A stretch of 64,000 nt of DNA from a bacterium (GCA_029560815.1 JAKQKF010000482.1:29200-93199); one strand, 5' to 3'. Positions 9,743 through 18,490 are shown, counted from the first letter of the stretch. Numbers and translations: made by a program. The notes: generated by a model not told the origin, from the letters alone.

Positions 9743-10192
9743 ATGCGTCTGACGTTCAGCAAAAAAGATATCGATAAAATCAGCAGAGTGCTGGGGGTGG
9801 CTCCCAAGCAGATCGACAACAAATATCGCTTCATCATTGAGAATAACGAGACCAAACAGCATATCTCCCTCGAAATCTATCCCGATATCCCCATCGGCGA
9901 CAATACCGGCCATCTGATCTCCGTCTATACCCCCACCTCTCACCTGCAGCTCCACTTTTGCACCGGCTTTATCGCCAGCGATCTGCTTGGAGAGGTCACC
10001 TTTGTCAGCGAATGCGGGGGACGGGTCTCGGGCCTGATCGTCGAAAGGGGAGCCGGCTGCTCTCTGTATGCCAACGTGGAAGCCAAGCTCCTCTCCGGCG
10101 ATTTCAGCACCATGGGGCCGGAGGTGATGATGTCCGGCATTGCCCTCTCTCTGGCGGAAGAGATTTTGCCGGCCGGACTGCAGGAACCATGA
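9743..10192 (+). CDS. Conserved-looking hypothetical protein
   Basis: 149 residues, not recognised. It has no signal peptide or membrane segment and looks like a mixed alpha/beta soluble protein. The middle is beta-rich (HISLEIYPDIP, HLISVYTPTSHLQLHFC), and the end contains an aliphatic helix (MMSGIALSLAEEIL). Codon use matches its neighbours and it lies in line with xerD 40 bases downstream, so it is very likely real. The ATG is preceded by AAAAAAGGT about 9 bases upstream. No catalytic motif is evident. Confidence 0.7.
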   Translation: MRLTFSKKDIDKISRVLGVAPKQIDNKYRFIIENNETKQHISLEIYPDIPIGDNTGHLISVYTPTSHLQLHFCTGFIASDLLGEVTFVSECGGRVSGLIVERGAGCSLYANVEAKLLSGDFSTMGPEVMMSGIALSLAEEILPAGLQEP

Positions 10193-10232
10193 GCCGCTTT
10201 CCCCAAGCCGGCCCGATTGCCCCTGACCGGTA

Positions 10233-11153
10233 ATGGCTATGACACTCACCGACTATCTCCACAGTTTTATTGATTACCTGCGCGTGGAGCGTCAGCTCTC
10301 CGGCAACACCATCTCCGCTTATGAACACGACCTCCTCCGCTACGCGCAGTTCCTGCGGGATTCAGCCATCGATCAACCCCAAAATATCCAGCATCACCAC
10401 ATCGCCGGTTTTCTGGAGCTTTTGCACGGACTCGGCCTCTGTCCCTCGTCGATCTCGCGCAATGTCTCCGCCATCCGCACCTTTCACAGATTCCTGCTCG
10501 TTGAAGATATTTGCCGGCAAGATCCCACCGAAAACTATTCTGTGCCCAAACCCTGGATGAAAATGCCGCATGTCCTGGATCTGATCGAGGTAGAGAAGCT
10601 GCTGCAGCAGCCGGATACCGCAAATCCTACCGGTATTCGCGATCGCGCCATCCTGGAGTTTCTTTATGCTACGGGGGTGCGGGTATCCGAACTGGTCTCT
10701 TTTCAGGGCCGCGACATCTATTGGGACGACGAATTTGTCCGTGTCTTCGGCAAGGGACAAAAGGAGCGGCTTGTGCCGGTTGGCAAGGTGGCTCTGAACT
10801 GGTTGAGAGAGTATCTGAGCGAGGTCCGGCCGGCGCTGGCCAGTCTCGGCCTGGCAGGTGACATCGTCTTCCTGAACCGCTTCGGCAAGAAGCTGAGCCG
10901 TCAGACCATCTGGATCATGATTCAAAAGTATCTGCGATCAGCGGGGATCTCGAAAAAGGCCGGCCCGCACACGCTGCGCCACTCCTTCGCCACCCATCTG
11001 GTGGAGGGGGGAGCCGATCTCCGCGCTGTTCAGGAGATGCTCGGACACGCTGACATCTCGGTGACACAGATCTATACCCATCTCGATCGTGAATTCCTCA
11101 AGGCTGTGCACCATCAGTTCCATCCCATGGAATCTGGAAAGATGAAAGTATGA
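10233..11153 (+). CDS. xerD: Tyrosine recombinase XerD
   Basis: 306 residues. The N-terminal SAM-like core-binding domain (about 5-95) is followed by the catalytic domain with all six residues visible: Arg in ATGVRVSELVS, Lys in FGKGQKERLVPVG, His-X-X-Arg in PHTLRHSFATHL, His in LGHADISVTQIYTHL and the final Tyr. It resolves chromosome dimers at dif together with XerC under FtsK control. XerC is not in the window, so this could be a single-recombinase (XerH/A-like) system. The start may be ATG 10233 or 10239. It overlaps birA by 4 bases. Confidence 0.93.
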   Translation: MAMTLTDYLHSFIDYLRVERQLSGNTISAYEHDLLRYAQFLRDSAIDQPQNIQHHHIAGFLELLHGLGLCPSSISRNVSAIRTFHRFLLVEDICRQDPTENYSVPKPWMKMPHVLDLIEVEKLLQQPDTANPTGIRDRAILEFLYATGVRVSELVSFQGRDIYWDDEFVRVFGKGQKERLVPVGKVALNWLREYLSEVRPALASLGLAGDIVFLNRFGKKLSRQTIWIMIQKYLRSAGISKKAGPHTLRHSFATHLVEGGADLRAVQEMLGHADISVTQIYTHLDREFLKAVHHQFHPMESGKMKV

Positions 11154-11929
11154 TCCTGCCCGGCCTGCAAAAAAGCCCGATCATCGGGCGGAAGGTGATC
11201 CTTCTCGACCAGGTTGAATCGACCAATTCGCTGGTCAAACAGTGGGCCCTCGCCGGCGAGGAGGAGGGATTGACCGTCATCGCCAAAGAGCAAAGTGCCG
11301 GTCGTGGTCGCTGGCACCGCGTCTGGTTCTCGCCGGGCGAATCCGGACTCTATCTCTCCATCCTGCTGCGCCCCGGTCTGACCGCGGCGGATAGCGGCGC
11401 TCTGTCGGTGATGCTCTCCCTGGCCGCAGTCAAGGCCATCCGCAGCGCGGCCCGGCTGAGAGTCACCATCAAGTGGCCCAATGATATCCTGTTCGAGGGG
11501 CGCAAACTGTGCGGGATTCTGGTGGAAAACCATCTCAACGGCGGCCTGCTGACCTTCGCCGCTGCGGGGATAGGCCTCAATGTCAATCAGGAGATCGCCG
11601 ATTTCCCGCTCGGCCTGCGGCTTAAAAGCACTTCTCTGCGGATTGCCGCCGGCCGTCCGGTGGAGATGGATCTGGTGACCATCTCACTGCTCCGCCATCT
11701 CAACCTGCTCTACCCGAGGCTGCACGATATGAAGATGCGCCACAAATGGGTCCGCGTCTGGCAGCAGCACTGCGGGCATATGCAGCAGCCCGTCACCGTG
11801 AGCAGAGGCACTGAACGCATGGAAGGTCTTTTTCGGGGGATTAACTCTTCTGGAGCGGCGCTGGTGGAACTGGAAACCGGCGAAACTCTCCAGCTCGAAA
11901 GCGGTGAATTCAGCCTCAGGGAGAAATGA
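11150..11929 (+). CDS. birA: Biotin--[acetyl-CoA-carboxylase] ligase, no DNA-binding domain
   Basis: 259 residues. The ligase core shows VESTNSLVK, the biotinyl-AMP loop KEQSAGRGRWHRVW, WPNDILFEGRKLCGILVE and GIGLNV. The C-terminal SH3-like domain covers about 210-259. It lacks the N-terminal helix-turn-helix of the E. coli BirA repressor, so it is a class I ligase that biotinylates AccB but does not regulate transcription. The ATGA overlap with xerD and the one-base gap to coaX indicate an operon. accA lies in the window at 26871. Confidence 0.93.
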   Translation: MILPGLQKSPIIGRKVILLDQVESTNSLVKQWALAGEEEGLTVIAKEQSAGRGRWHRVWFSPGESGLYLSILLRPGLTAADSGALSVMLSLAAVKAIRSAARLRVTIKWPNDILFEGRKLCGILVENHLNGGLLTFAAAGIGLNVNQEIADFPLGLRLKSTSLRIAAGRPVEMDLVTISLLRHLNLLYPRLHDMKMRHKWVRVWQQHCGHMQQPVTVSRGTERMEGLFRGINSSGAALVELETGETLQLESGEFSLREK

Positions 11930-11930
11930 A

Positions 11931-12701
11931 ATGCTGCTGGTCATCGACATCGGTAATACCCAGATCGCAGCCGGAATCTACGAGGGGGAGGTACTGGTCG
12001 CACACTGGCGTCTCTCGAGCAGCCAGGAGCGCACGGAGGATGAAACCTGGATTCTCATGCAGGCCATCGCCGCGGCACAGGGTTTTGATCTGACGACGGT
12101 CTCCGGGGTGGCGATCTCTTCGGTCGTCCCCGATATGACCATCCATTTTGAAAAGATGGCGGTGAAATATCTGCACCGCAAACCGGTCACGGTCTCGCAC
12201 GACCTCAGGATCGGTCTCAAAATCCGTTATCAGAATCCCGCCCACGTCGGCGCCGACCGGATCTGCAATGCCGTTGGCGGCATCGCCAGATACGGCACGC
12301 CCCTCATCATCGTCGATTTCGGCACCGCCACCACCTTCGATGTGGTCTCGGCTGAAGGAGAGTACCTGGGCGGCATCATCGCACCGGGCATTGAAAGCTC
12401 GGCCGCCATCCTCCACCAGCGCGCGGCGCGCCTGCCGCGGGTGGCCTTGCGCTTTCCGGAGAGCGCAATCGGCTATTCGACTGAAACCAGCATCCAGTCC
12501 GGCCTCATGTATGGCACCGTGGAGATGATCGACGGCATGGTCGACCGCATTCAGCGCGAGATGGGACTTGAAGTGAAAACGGTGGCTACAGGTGGACTGG
12601 CCAAGGTTATCCTGTGCGAGCTGCGCCGGGTCCGGCAGATAGATGAGCACCTGACGCTGGATGGCCTGCGGTTGATCTATCTGCGCGTCACCACCGCCTG
12701 A
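11931..12701 (+). CDS. coaX: Type III pantothenate kinase
   Basis: 256 residues. An ASKHA-fold kinase that phosphorylates pantothenate in the first step of CoA synthesis. Motifs: LLVIDIGNTQIAAGIYEG (phosphate 1), HVGADRICNAVGG, IVDFGTATTFDVV and GGIIAPGIESSAAIL. ATG 11931 lies just after the birA stop; an earlier in-frame ATG at 11904 would add 9 residues before the conserved first strand and is rejected. The birA-coaX pairing is common in bacteria. A strong terminator follows. Confidence 0.95.
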   Translation: MLLVIDIGNTQIAAGIYEGEVLVAHWRLSSSQERTEDETWILMQAIAAAQGFDLTTVSGVAISSVVPDMTIHFEKMAVKYLHRKPVTVSHDLRIGLKIRYQNPAHVGADRICNAVGGIARYGTPLIIVDFGTATTFDVVSAEGEYLGGIIAPGIESSAAILHQRAARLPRVALRFPESAIGYSTETSIQSGLMYGTVEMIDGMVDRIQREMGLEVKTVATGGLAKVILCELRRVRQIDEHLTLDGLRLIYLRVTTA

Positions 12702-12724
12702 GTTGTTTTCATCCCCGTTGGGCA

Positions 12725-12760
12725 TAAAAAAAGCGGCGTCTGCAAGACGCCGCTTTTTTT
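12725..12760. terminator. Bidirectional terminator between coaX and the NifU-like gene
   Basis: AAAAAAAGCGGCGTC, a 5-base loop, then GACGCCGCTTTTTTT: a near-perfect stem with a T run on both strands, between convergent genes. Confidence 0.95.
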
Positions 12761-12779
12761 ATGGCAATGGAATCACCGC

Positions 12780-13010
12780 TTATTCGGAATCGACGCGGAC
12801 GATCTCCGGCAGCTGGCGCTTCAGCTCTCTCTCGATGCCCATCTTCAAAGTCATCTGCGACATGGGGCAGCCATGGCACGCACCCTGCAGCTGGACTTTG
12901 ACGACACCGTCCTTGACCTCGAGGAGCTGAACATTGCCGCCATCCGCCATCAGAGCCGGGCGAATCGTATCGAGTACATCGTTTACTTTATCAAACATGG
13001 GATCACTCAT
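12780..13010 (-). CDS. NifU C-terminal-domain Fe-S carrier protein
   Basis: 76 residues, a single NifU-like C-terminal domain as in NfuA and small Nfu proteins. The cluster-binding pair is in GACHGCPMSQMTL, and IRPALMADGGNVQLLEV is the conserved opening. It would carry a 4Fe-4S cluster to apo-proteins in the cytoplasm. It lies 33 bases downstream of rnfB on the same strand, so it may help to load the many clusters of RnfB, although this link rests only on position. The full NifU/IscU domains are absent. Confidence 0.9.
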   Translation of the reverse strand: MSDPMFDKVNDVLDTIRPALMADGGNVQLLEVKDGVVKVQLQGACHGCPMSQMTLKMGIERELKRQLPEIVRVDSE

Positions 13011-13043
13011 TGCAAACCTCTCTTTTTATCTGGGTTGAAAGGA

Positions 13044-13919
13044 TCAGGCGGACGGGGCTTGGGCGCTGCCGGCCTCGACTTCCGAGGTGAGCTCCGTCTC
13101 AGCCGCGGGGCGTTCGCCTCTGTAAACATAACACTTGGCTGGGCATTTCTCGAGGGCGACCAGCAGCTCGGGTGAATCGATGGTGCGGATTTCGGGCAGA
13201 TTGCCCTCCATAACTATGGAGCCGGTGGGCGCGACCTTGGGCGAAACGCAGATTTTACAGGCCCAGCAGCCGACCGTACAGACATCCTTGACCGCCCGGG
13301 CTTTGTCCAGCGAGCGGCAGCCGAGATAGATTTTCTGGCTGCGCGGAATGAGCGAGAGGATGGCGCGCGGACAGGTGACCACACAGACATTGCACCCCGT
13401 ACACTTTTCTTCATCGACGACCGGCAGGCCGTTGCTGTTCATGGTGATGGCGCCGAATGGACAGGCCGCTGCACAGGAGCCGAGCCCCAGGCAGCCGTAG
13501 CGGCAGGCCTTGCCGCCGCCGTTGACAAGCATGGCGGCACGACAGTCCTGAATACCCTGATATTGAAAGCGCTCCCTGGCCTCCGCATGGCCGCCCTGGC
13601 AGTGGACTACCGCCAGTTTGGGCTCGGCGATGGCCAGTCCGGAGATCCCCAGAATGGCGGCGACTTGACTGGCAACATCCTTGCCGCCGGGCGTGCATTT
13701 GTCCGGCGCAGCCCTGCCAGCCACAATCGCATCCGCATAGGCTGCGCAGCCCGGTTGCCCACACGCACCGCAGTTGGCGTGCGGAAGGGCCTGGTAAATC
13801 GCATCAACGCGGGGATCAACCTCAACTGCGAATTTTTTTGCTGCAAAAGCCAATCCTGAGCCGAAAATCAAACCCAGCACACCTAATGCAATGATGGATG
13901 AGAGCATGAGGGGATCCAT
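13044..13919 (-). CDS. rnfB: RnfB-type electron transport ferredoxin
   Basis: 291 residues. One N-terminal membrane anchor (about 5-28), then the RnfB 4Fe-4S domain (CGACGQPGC followed by a later Cys, about 50-75). Next come two ferredoxin motifs (CRYGCLGLGSCAAACPFGAI and CTGCNVCVVTCPRAI) and a third cysteine-rich segment (CTVGCWACKIC). RnfB receives electrons from reduced ferredoxin in the Rnf complex, which links ferredoxin and NAD to ion pumping. The tail past about 270 is low-complexity. No rnfC, D, G, E or A is adjacent, so the other subunits must be elsewhere or this subunit serves another partner. A promoter-like site lies at 13961-13989. Confidence 0.88.
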   Translation of the reverse strand: MDPLMLSSIIALGVLGLIFGSGLAFAAKKFAVEVDPRVDAIYQALPHANCGACGQPGCAAYADAIVAGRAAPDKCTPGGKDVASQVAAILGISGLAIAEPKLAVVHCQGGHAEARERFQYQGIQDCRAAMLVNGGGKACRYGCLGLGSCAAACPFGAITMNSNGLPVVDEEKCTGCNVCVVTCPRAILSLIPRSQKIYLGCRSLDKARAVKDVCTVGCWACKICVSPKVAPTGSIVMEGNLPEIRTIDSPELLVALEKCPAKCYVYRGERPAAETELTSEVEAGSAQAPSA

Positions 13920-13960
13920 ATCAGCCTTCCTTGGAATCGGCGATTCTCGTTTCAGCGTAA

Positions 13961-13989
13961 AATGTACGGATAATGACCTGAAATTGCAA
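13961..13989 (-). promoter_or_regulatory. Predicted promoter of rnfB-nfu
   Basis: Read on the minus strand: TTGCAA (13984-13989), 17 bases, TACATT (13961-13966). It lies in the 300-base divergent space 13920-14219, which otherwise holds only the symporter promoter and leader. Confidence 0.55.
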
Positions 13990-14075
13990 GCCTAAAAAAT
14001 TCGCCGCTGGAATGCTGAAAGGATCTTACCCACCGGCACAAGAAGGGAGCGATGAACGGCTGTCAATTTTGCAGC

Positions 14076-14104
14076 TTGACTAACATGAAATAATTCTCTA
14101 TCTT
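14076..14104 (+). promoter_or_regulatory. Predicted promoter of the symporter-galK region
   Basis: TTGACT (14076-14081), 17 bases, TATCTT (14099-14104). The leader to ATG 14220 is about 110 bases. Confidence 0.6.
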
Positions 14105-14219
14105 TTTATGAGTTTAAATTCCTCCCGGATGAACAGCTGTGGCCGGTGGTGTAGCGAGGAACATCTCCCGCCTGTTCTACGGGTCCCAACTTTATGTTGC
14201 GCATGGATTGGAGGAACGG

Positions 14220-15908
14220 ATGAGCGTCATTCAACTCTCCTGGGTGGATTGGTCCATCATCGCCCTGTATTTCGTTTTCATCATCGGCATCGGCTTCTAT
14301 CTCAAGCGCTTCACCGGTACCGGCGAGGATTTCTTTCTGGCCGGACGCAAGAACAGCTCCTGGGTGGCGGGTCTCGCCTTCCTGAGTGCCAACCTTGGCG
14401 CCCTCGAGATCCTCGGCTGGACCGGAGGCACGATGAAATACGGCATGTTCGTCTCCCACTGGTACTGGATCGGAGCCATACCTGCCATGCTCTTCCTCGG
14501 CCTCTATATGATGCCCTTTTACTACAGCAGCAAGATTCACTCCGTCCCCGGCTATCTCAAACTCCGCTTCGATGAACGTTCCCGTTTGCTCAACGCCTTT
14601 TCTTTTGGCATCATGACCTTGCTCATGTCCGGCATCAACCTCTACTTGATGGCTCTGGTGCTGCGCACCATCCTGGGCTGGGACTGGCATCTTTCGATGT
14701 GGATCTCGGCTCTCGCTGTCGGCTGCTATATCATGCTCGGCGGCCTGATGTCCGCCATTTTCACCGAAATCGTCCAGTTCTTCCTGATCTGGTTCGGCCT
14801 CTTCCTGGTCGCGATCCTCGGCGTCGTCGAGATGGGGGGGATCAATCAGGTCCTCACCGGCCTGCCGGATGCCATGAGCAAATTGTGGTCCACCACCGGC
14901 TCGGCGGCTAACAATGCGATGGGAGTCACCTGGGCCTATATTGTTTTCGGATTGGGTTGGGTGCTCTCTTTCGGCTACTGGACCACCGATTTCCTCGTCG
15001 TGCAGCGCGCCTTTTCCTCCAAAGACCTGCGCTCGGCGCGTATGACCCCGATCATCGCCAGCTTTTTCAAAATGGCTCTGCCCTTCATCATCGTCGTCGC
15101 CGGCCTCGTCGCCTACAAACTCACCCAGATGGCGGGCACCGACTTTAAGCTGCTGGCGCACCCCGTGACCGGCGAACCCTGGAACGATACAGCGCTGCCG
15201 CTGCTCATCGCCCGCTACTATCCACAGGGCCTGGTCGGACTTGGCATCACTGCCCTCCTCGCCGGTTTTATGGCCGGTCAGGCCGGCAATGTCTCCGCCT
15301 TCAATACCGTCTGGACCTATGACATCTATCGCGTTCTCTTTAACAAAAACGCCAGCGATGCTCATCTGGTCTGGATGGGCCGCATCGCCACCGTGGCCGG
15401 CATTTTCCTCTCCGTCGCGACCGCCTACCTGGCCATGCAGTTCAACACCATCATGGATTATATTCAGGCCATTTTCAGCTGGGTCAATGCACCCCTGTTC
15501 GCCACCATGCTCCTCGGCATGTTCTGGAAAAGAACCTCCCCCAGCGGCGCCTTTTGGGGTCTCATCCTGGGCATGGTCACCTCTTTCACCATCTTCCTGG
15601 GCTTTAAAATGGACTTTCTTTCCGCAGGAATGGTCAATCTCATCACTTTCAGCAACGCGCCGGTCACTGCGATCTCCGACATGTCCCGCAACCTCTCGCA
15701 AGCGGCCTGGGCATGGTCGGTCTGCGCTATCGCCACAGTGATCATCTCGTTCTTCACCAAACCCAAGCCGGACGCTGAACTGGTCGGCCTGGTGAAGGGG
15801 TTTACCACTGTCGAACACGAAGGCGCAATGGCCTGGCACAGCAAGCCCAGGAATATCGCCATCATCGCGGCTGTGGTTTTCGTGATTCTCAATATCTACT
15901 TCTGGTAA
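14220..15908 (+). CDS. Sodium:solute symporter (SSS/SLC5), probable Na+/galactose type
   Basis: 562 residues with about 14 transmembrane helices. SSS signatures include the opening FTGTGEDFFLAGRKNSSWV, the GGLMSAIFTEIVQFF segment and MAGQAGNVSAFNT. Overall length and the terminal aromatic end (ILNIYFW) resemble the bacterial SGLT-type carriers. Galactose is inferred from the galactokinase gene 360 bases downstream; other sugars or polyols are possible. ATG 14220 is chosen over an upstream start at 14139 because GGAGGA (14210-14215) precedes it and the hydrophobic topology begins soon after. Transport would be into the cytoplasm, driven by the sodium gradient, which fits an Rnf-containing cell. 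Confidence 0.85.
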   Translation: MSVIQLSWVDWSIIALYFVFIIGIGFYLKRFTGTGEDFFLAGRKNSSWVAGLAFLSANLGALEILGWTGGTMKYGMFVSHWYWIGAIPAMLFLGLYMMPFYYSSKIHSVPGYLKLRFDERSRLLNAFSFGIMTLLMSGINLYLMALVLRTILGWDWHLSMWISALAVGCYIMLGGLMSAIFTEIVQFFLIWFGLFLVAILGVVEMGGINQVLTGLPDAMSKLWSTTGSAANNAMGVTWAYIVFGLGWVLSFGYWTTDFLVVQRAFSSKDLRSARMTPIIASFFKMALPFIIVVAGLVAYKLTQMAGTDFKLLAHPVTGEPWNDTALPLLIARYYPQGLVGLGITALLAGFMAGQAGNVSAFNTVWTYDIYRVLFNKNASDAHLVWMGRIATVAGIFLSVATAYLAMQFNTIMDYIQAIFSWVNAPLFATMLLGMFWKRTSPSGAFWGLILGMVTSFTIFLGFKMDFLSAGMVNLITFSNAPVTAISDMSRNLSQAAWAWSVCAIATVIISFFTKPKPDAELVGLVKGFTTVEHEGAMAWHSKPRNIAIIAAVVFVILNIYFW

Positions 15909-15961
15909 ATCCGGTTCTTCGCTGCCCGTCGCAGGCAGTCTACATTCGATAAGGAGCGCGT

Positions 15962-16180
15962 ATGTCCAGCAATAAAATGTACTCCATATGGTTCTTCGTC
16001 GGCGTCATGCTCACCGTCCTCGGGTTGATCATCGTTTCCATGGGTATCTATTATATCTTCGCTCCGGAAACCCAAACCCGTCTTGCCAGTCTGAACCCCT
16101 CCCTCTGGTGGGGCGCTATCATGCTGGTAGCCGGACTGCTCTTCCTGATTCCCTCCTGGATCGAGCATCGGAAAGCGTGA
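15962..16180 (+). CDS. Small two-helix membrane protein next to the symporter
   Basis: 72 residues with two hydrophobic helices (about 7-32 and 46-64) joined by a short loop, and a charged end (EHRKA). The start follows AAGGAG by 6 bases, and codon use matches its neighbours, so it is probably translated. It is placed between the symporter and galactokinase. It may be an accessory subunit of the transporter, but no family was recognised. Confidence 0.7.
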   Translation: MSSNKMYSIWFFVGVMLTVLGLIIVSMGIYYIFAPETQTRLASLNPSLWWGAIMLVAGLLFLIPSWIEHRKA

Positions 16181-16192
16181 TCATCGTACCGG

Positions 16193-16244
16193 GCAGACGA
16201 GGCGAAGCGCACCAATTTTCGCTCATCCGGATCGCCTCGTCTGC
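16193..16244. repeat. 13-base perfect inverted repeat before galK
   Basis: GCAGACGAGGCGA (16193-16205) and its exact complement (16232-16244) enclose 26 bases, which contain a smaller AGCG/CGCT stem. It lies 12 bases past the small membrane protein gene and 23 bases before galK. There is no T run. It may be an RNA hairpin that tunes galK expression or a protein-binding site. Confidence 0.7.
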
Positions 16245-16267
16245 TCTCTTTCAGAGGACTATTTTAC

Positions 16268-17425
16268 ATGACATGCCCTGAAATATTACAGGCTTTTCAG
16301 CACCGTTTCGGTTCCACGCCGCGCCTTTTCCGGGCGCCCGGAAGGGTCAATCTCATCGGCGAACACACCGATTACAATGATGGCTATGTTTTTCCCATGG
16401 CTCTCGACCGCTATACCACGGTGGCCGCCGCACCGCGTGATGATCGCAAGGTGCGGGCGTATTCGGCCAACATGGAGGAGGAGACCACCCTTCACCTCGA
16501 CACCCTTGCGCGTCGCGGTCACTGGAGCGATTATGTCGCCGGCATCGCCAGCCAGCTTGAAAAGCGGGGCGTGAGGCTTCCGGGCGCAGACCTCTTTCTC
16601 TACAGCGATGTGCCGGTCGGCTCAGGCCTCAGCTCATCGGCCGCACTGGAGATCTCCTGCGCCCTCGCTTTCCTCAGTCTGGCCGATAGCCATCTTCCCG
16701 GCGAAGAGCTCGCCCGGCTGGGACAGGCGGCCGAGAACCAGTTCGTCGGCATGAACTGCGGCATCATGGACCAGTTCATCGCGGTCCATGGCGCACAAGA
16801 TCACGCCCTCTTCCTCGACTGCCGGTCGCTCGAGTATCAACTCGTTCCCCTGCCCTCAGATCATTCCCGGATCGTGGTCTGCAACACCATGGTCAAACAT
16901 GAGCTCGGGGCATCAGAGTACAACAACCGCCGCCGGGAGTGTGAGGAGGGTGTGCAGCGCATGCAGAAGCACTGGCCCGCCATCAGGGCTCTGCGCGACC
17001 TTGACCTCGAACAATTCACCCGGGTGGAAGGCGAACTCGACGAGACCGTCAGAAAACGCTGCCGCCACGTCATCAGCGAAAACGAAAGGGTGCTCGAGTC
17101 GATCCGCAGCCTGCGCAGCGGCGATCTGCACCGCTTTGGCAGCCTGATGAATGCCTCCCACGACAGCCTGCGCGACGATTATCAGGTCAGCTGCGAGGAA
17201 CTCGACCTCATGGTCGGGATCGCCAGAGGTGTACCCGGATGCCTCGGCGCCCGCATGACCGGCGGGGGATTCGGCGGCTGCACCGTCAACCTTGTGGAAC
17301 GCAGCGCCGTTGACTCTTTCTGCAGGGAGATCGGCACCCTCTACCGGAGCAGAACCGGCCTGGAACCCGCTATCTATATCTCGGTGCCGTCGCAAGGCGC
17401 CCATGAATGGTCATCAACGAAATAA
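16268..17425 (+). CDS. galK: Galactokinase
   Basis: 385 residues, the normal GHMP-kinase galactokinase length. The galactokinase signature is RVNLIGEHTDYNDGYVFPMA, the ATP loop is PVGSGLSSSAALE, the catalytic Asp region is NCGIMDQFI, and motif 3 is TGGGFGGCTVNL. It phosphorylates galactose at C1 as the first Leloir-pathway step in the cytoplasm. galT, galE and galM are not in the window. The start at 16268 is preceded by AGAGGA at 16253-16258. It follows the symporter and small membrane protein on the same strand and is probably expressed with them. Confidence 0.95.
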   Translation: MTCPEILQAFQHRFGSTPRLFRAPGRVNLIGEHTDYNDGYVFPMALDRYTTVAAAPRDDRKVRAYSANMEEETTLHLDTLARRGHWSDYVAGIASQLEKRGVRLPGADLFLYSDVPVGSGLSSSAALEISCALAFLSLADSHLPGEELARLGQAAENQFVGMNCGIMDQFIAVHGAQDHALFLDCRSLEYQLVPLPSDHSRIVVCNTMVKHELGASEYNNRRRECEEGVQRMQKHWPAIRALRDLDLEQFTRVEGELDETVRKRCRHVISENERVLESIRSLRSGDLHRFGSLMNASHDSLRDDYQVSCEELDLMVGIARGVPGCLGARMTGGGFGGCTVNLVERSAVDSFCREIGTLYRSRTGLEPAIYISVPSQGAHEWSSTK

Positions 17426-17504
17426 GATACTCTCTTGTGCGGGAGGTTGAGCTCTCCTGCCCGAAAGCCGGGTTCAGGAGGCCGCCTCAGGAATGTGAGG
17501 AGCC

Positions 17505-18305
17505 ATGTCTGAGAAAACCCTGATCATCGATGCCCATATTCACCTCTATCCGCAGGCTGATCTGAACCAGGCCATCGCCTTCAGCCTGTCGAATATGGAT
17601 TCCGCCAGGCCGGAAAAAGAGACCGCCAAGATATGGCTCCTGACGGAGCGCGCCGACTGTTCCGCATTTACCCAGCTGCAGGAGAGCGTCAGAGTCGGGA
17701 TCTATCACATCATCCCGACCCGGGAGCAGGAAGCTCTGCGCGTTCAGCTCGGCGAACGCATCGTCCTTTATATCATCGCAGGACGGCAGGTGGTCAGCGC
17801 GGATGGACTCGAAATCGGCACTCTCGCCTCACGGTTGAGACTCCCCGACCGGGAGCTGGAAACCTCAGCTCTCATCGACCAGGCGCTTGAAGCCGGCGCT
17901 CTGGTCACCATCAACTGGGCACCGGGGAAATGGTCCGGACGACGCAAGACCATCGTGCAATCACTGCTCGCACAACCGCCGCGGCCGGGCCTCTTCATAG
18001 GCGACAGCGCCATGCGCCCCACTTTCTGGAGTGAACCCGACCTCATGCGCAAGGCCGTGAGTGAGGGCTGGCGCATTCTCGCAGGCTCCGATCCGCTCCC
18101 CTTCCAGGGCGAAGAACGCTCGTTCGGACGCTATGGCTGCATGATCACCGGTGAAATGGATCCCGATGAGCCCGTCCTGACCCTGAAACGCCTGCTGACG
18201 GAGCAGCAGCTGGAACCTGCGATCTGGGGGAAACGGCGCGGAACCTGGGAATTCGCCAGAAGGCAGTTCGCCATCATGCGCGAGAAGAAGCGCAGGGAAA
18301 GGTAA
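17505..18305 (+). CDS. Predicted metal-dependent hydrolase, amidohydrolase-like
   Basis: 266 residues. It begins IIDAHIHLYP, a His-X-His metal motif close to the N-terminus, as in amidohydrolase/TatD/PHP-type TIM-barrel enzymes. A second acidic motif, ILAGSDPLPF, lies at about 185 and could supply the last metal ligand. GDSAMRP lies between them. No signal peptide. The substrate is unknown. ATG 17505 follows GAGGAG. The gene is 79 bases after galK and ends in a basic tail (REKKRRER). Classification rests on the metal-type motifs only. Confidence 0.5.
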   Translation: MSEKTLIIDAHIHLYPQADLNQAIAFSLSNMDSARPEKETAKIWLLTERADCSAFTQLQESVRVGIYHIIPTREQEALRVQLGERIVLYIIAGRQVVSADGLEIGTLASRLRLPDRELETSALIDQALEAGALVTINWAPGKWSGRRKTIVQSLLAQPPRPGLFIGDSAMRPTFWSEPDLMRKAVSEGWRILAGSDPLPFQGEERSFGRYGCMITGEMDPDEPVLTLKRLLTEQQLEPAIWGKRRGTWEFARRQFAIMREKKRRER

Positions 18306-18490
18306 TCCCGGCTCCTGGAGATAGTGGGGAGGAGATGCCCCATGCGCAGGGTTGGTTGTGGCTTCAGGACCACAGCTTGTCCCCCCGGCAGGGGAGAGCC
18401 AGGCACAAAAGATGCCTCTAAATGTTGGCACACAGCTTGCATCAGGATTAGTGTCGCTGCAAGGATTGTGTAGATCCGACAGGAGGCTGG

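Noticed and set aside
14106..15839. 577-codon minus-strand frame opposite the symporter
   Set aside because: Antisense shadow rich in Asp/Glu/His/Gly with no family likeness, and no ribosome site at its start.
18306..18490. Possible riboswitch or small gene before the exported hypothetical
   Set aside because: Some GC-rich dyads are visible but no known riboswitch core or open frame with a ribosome site.
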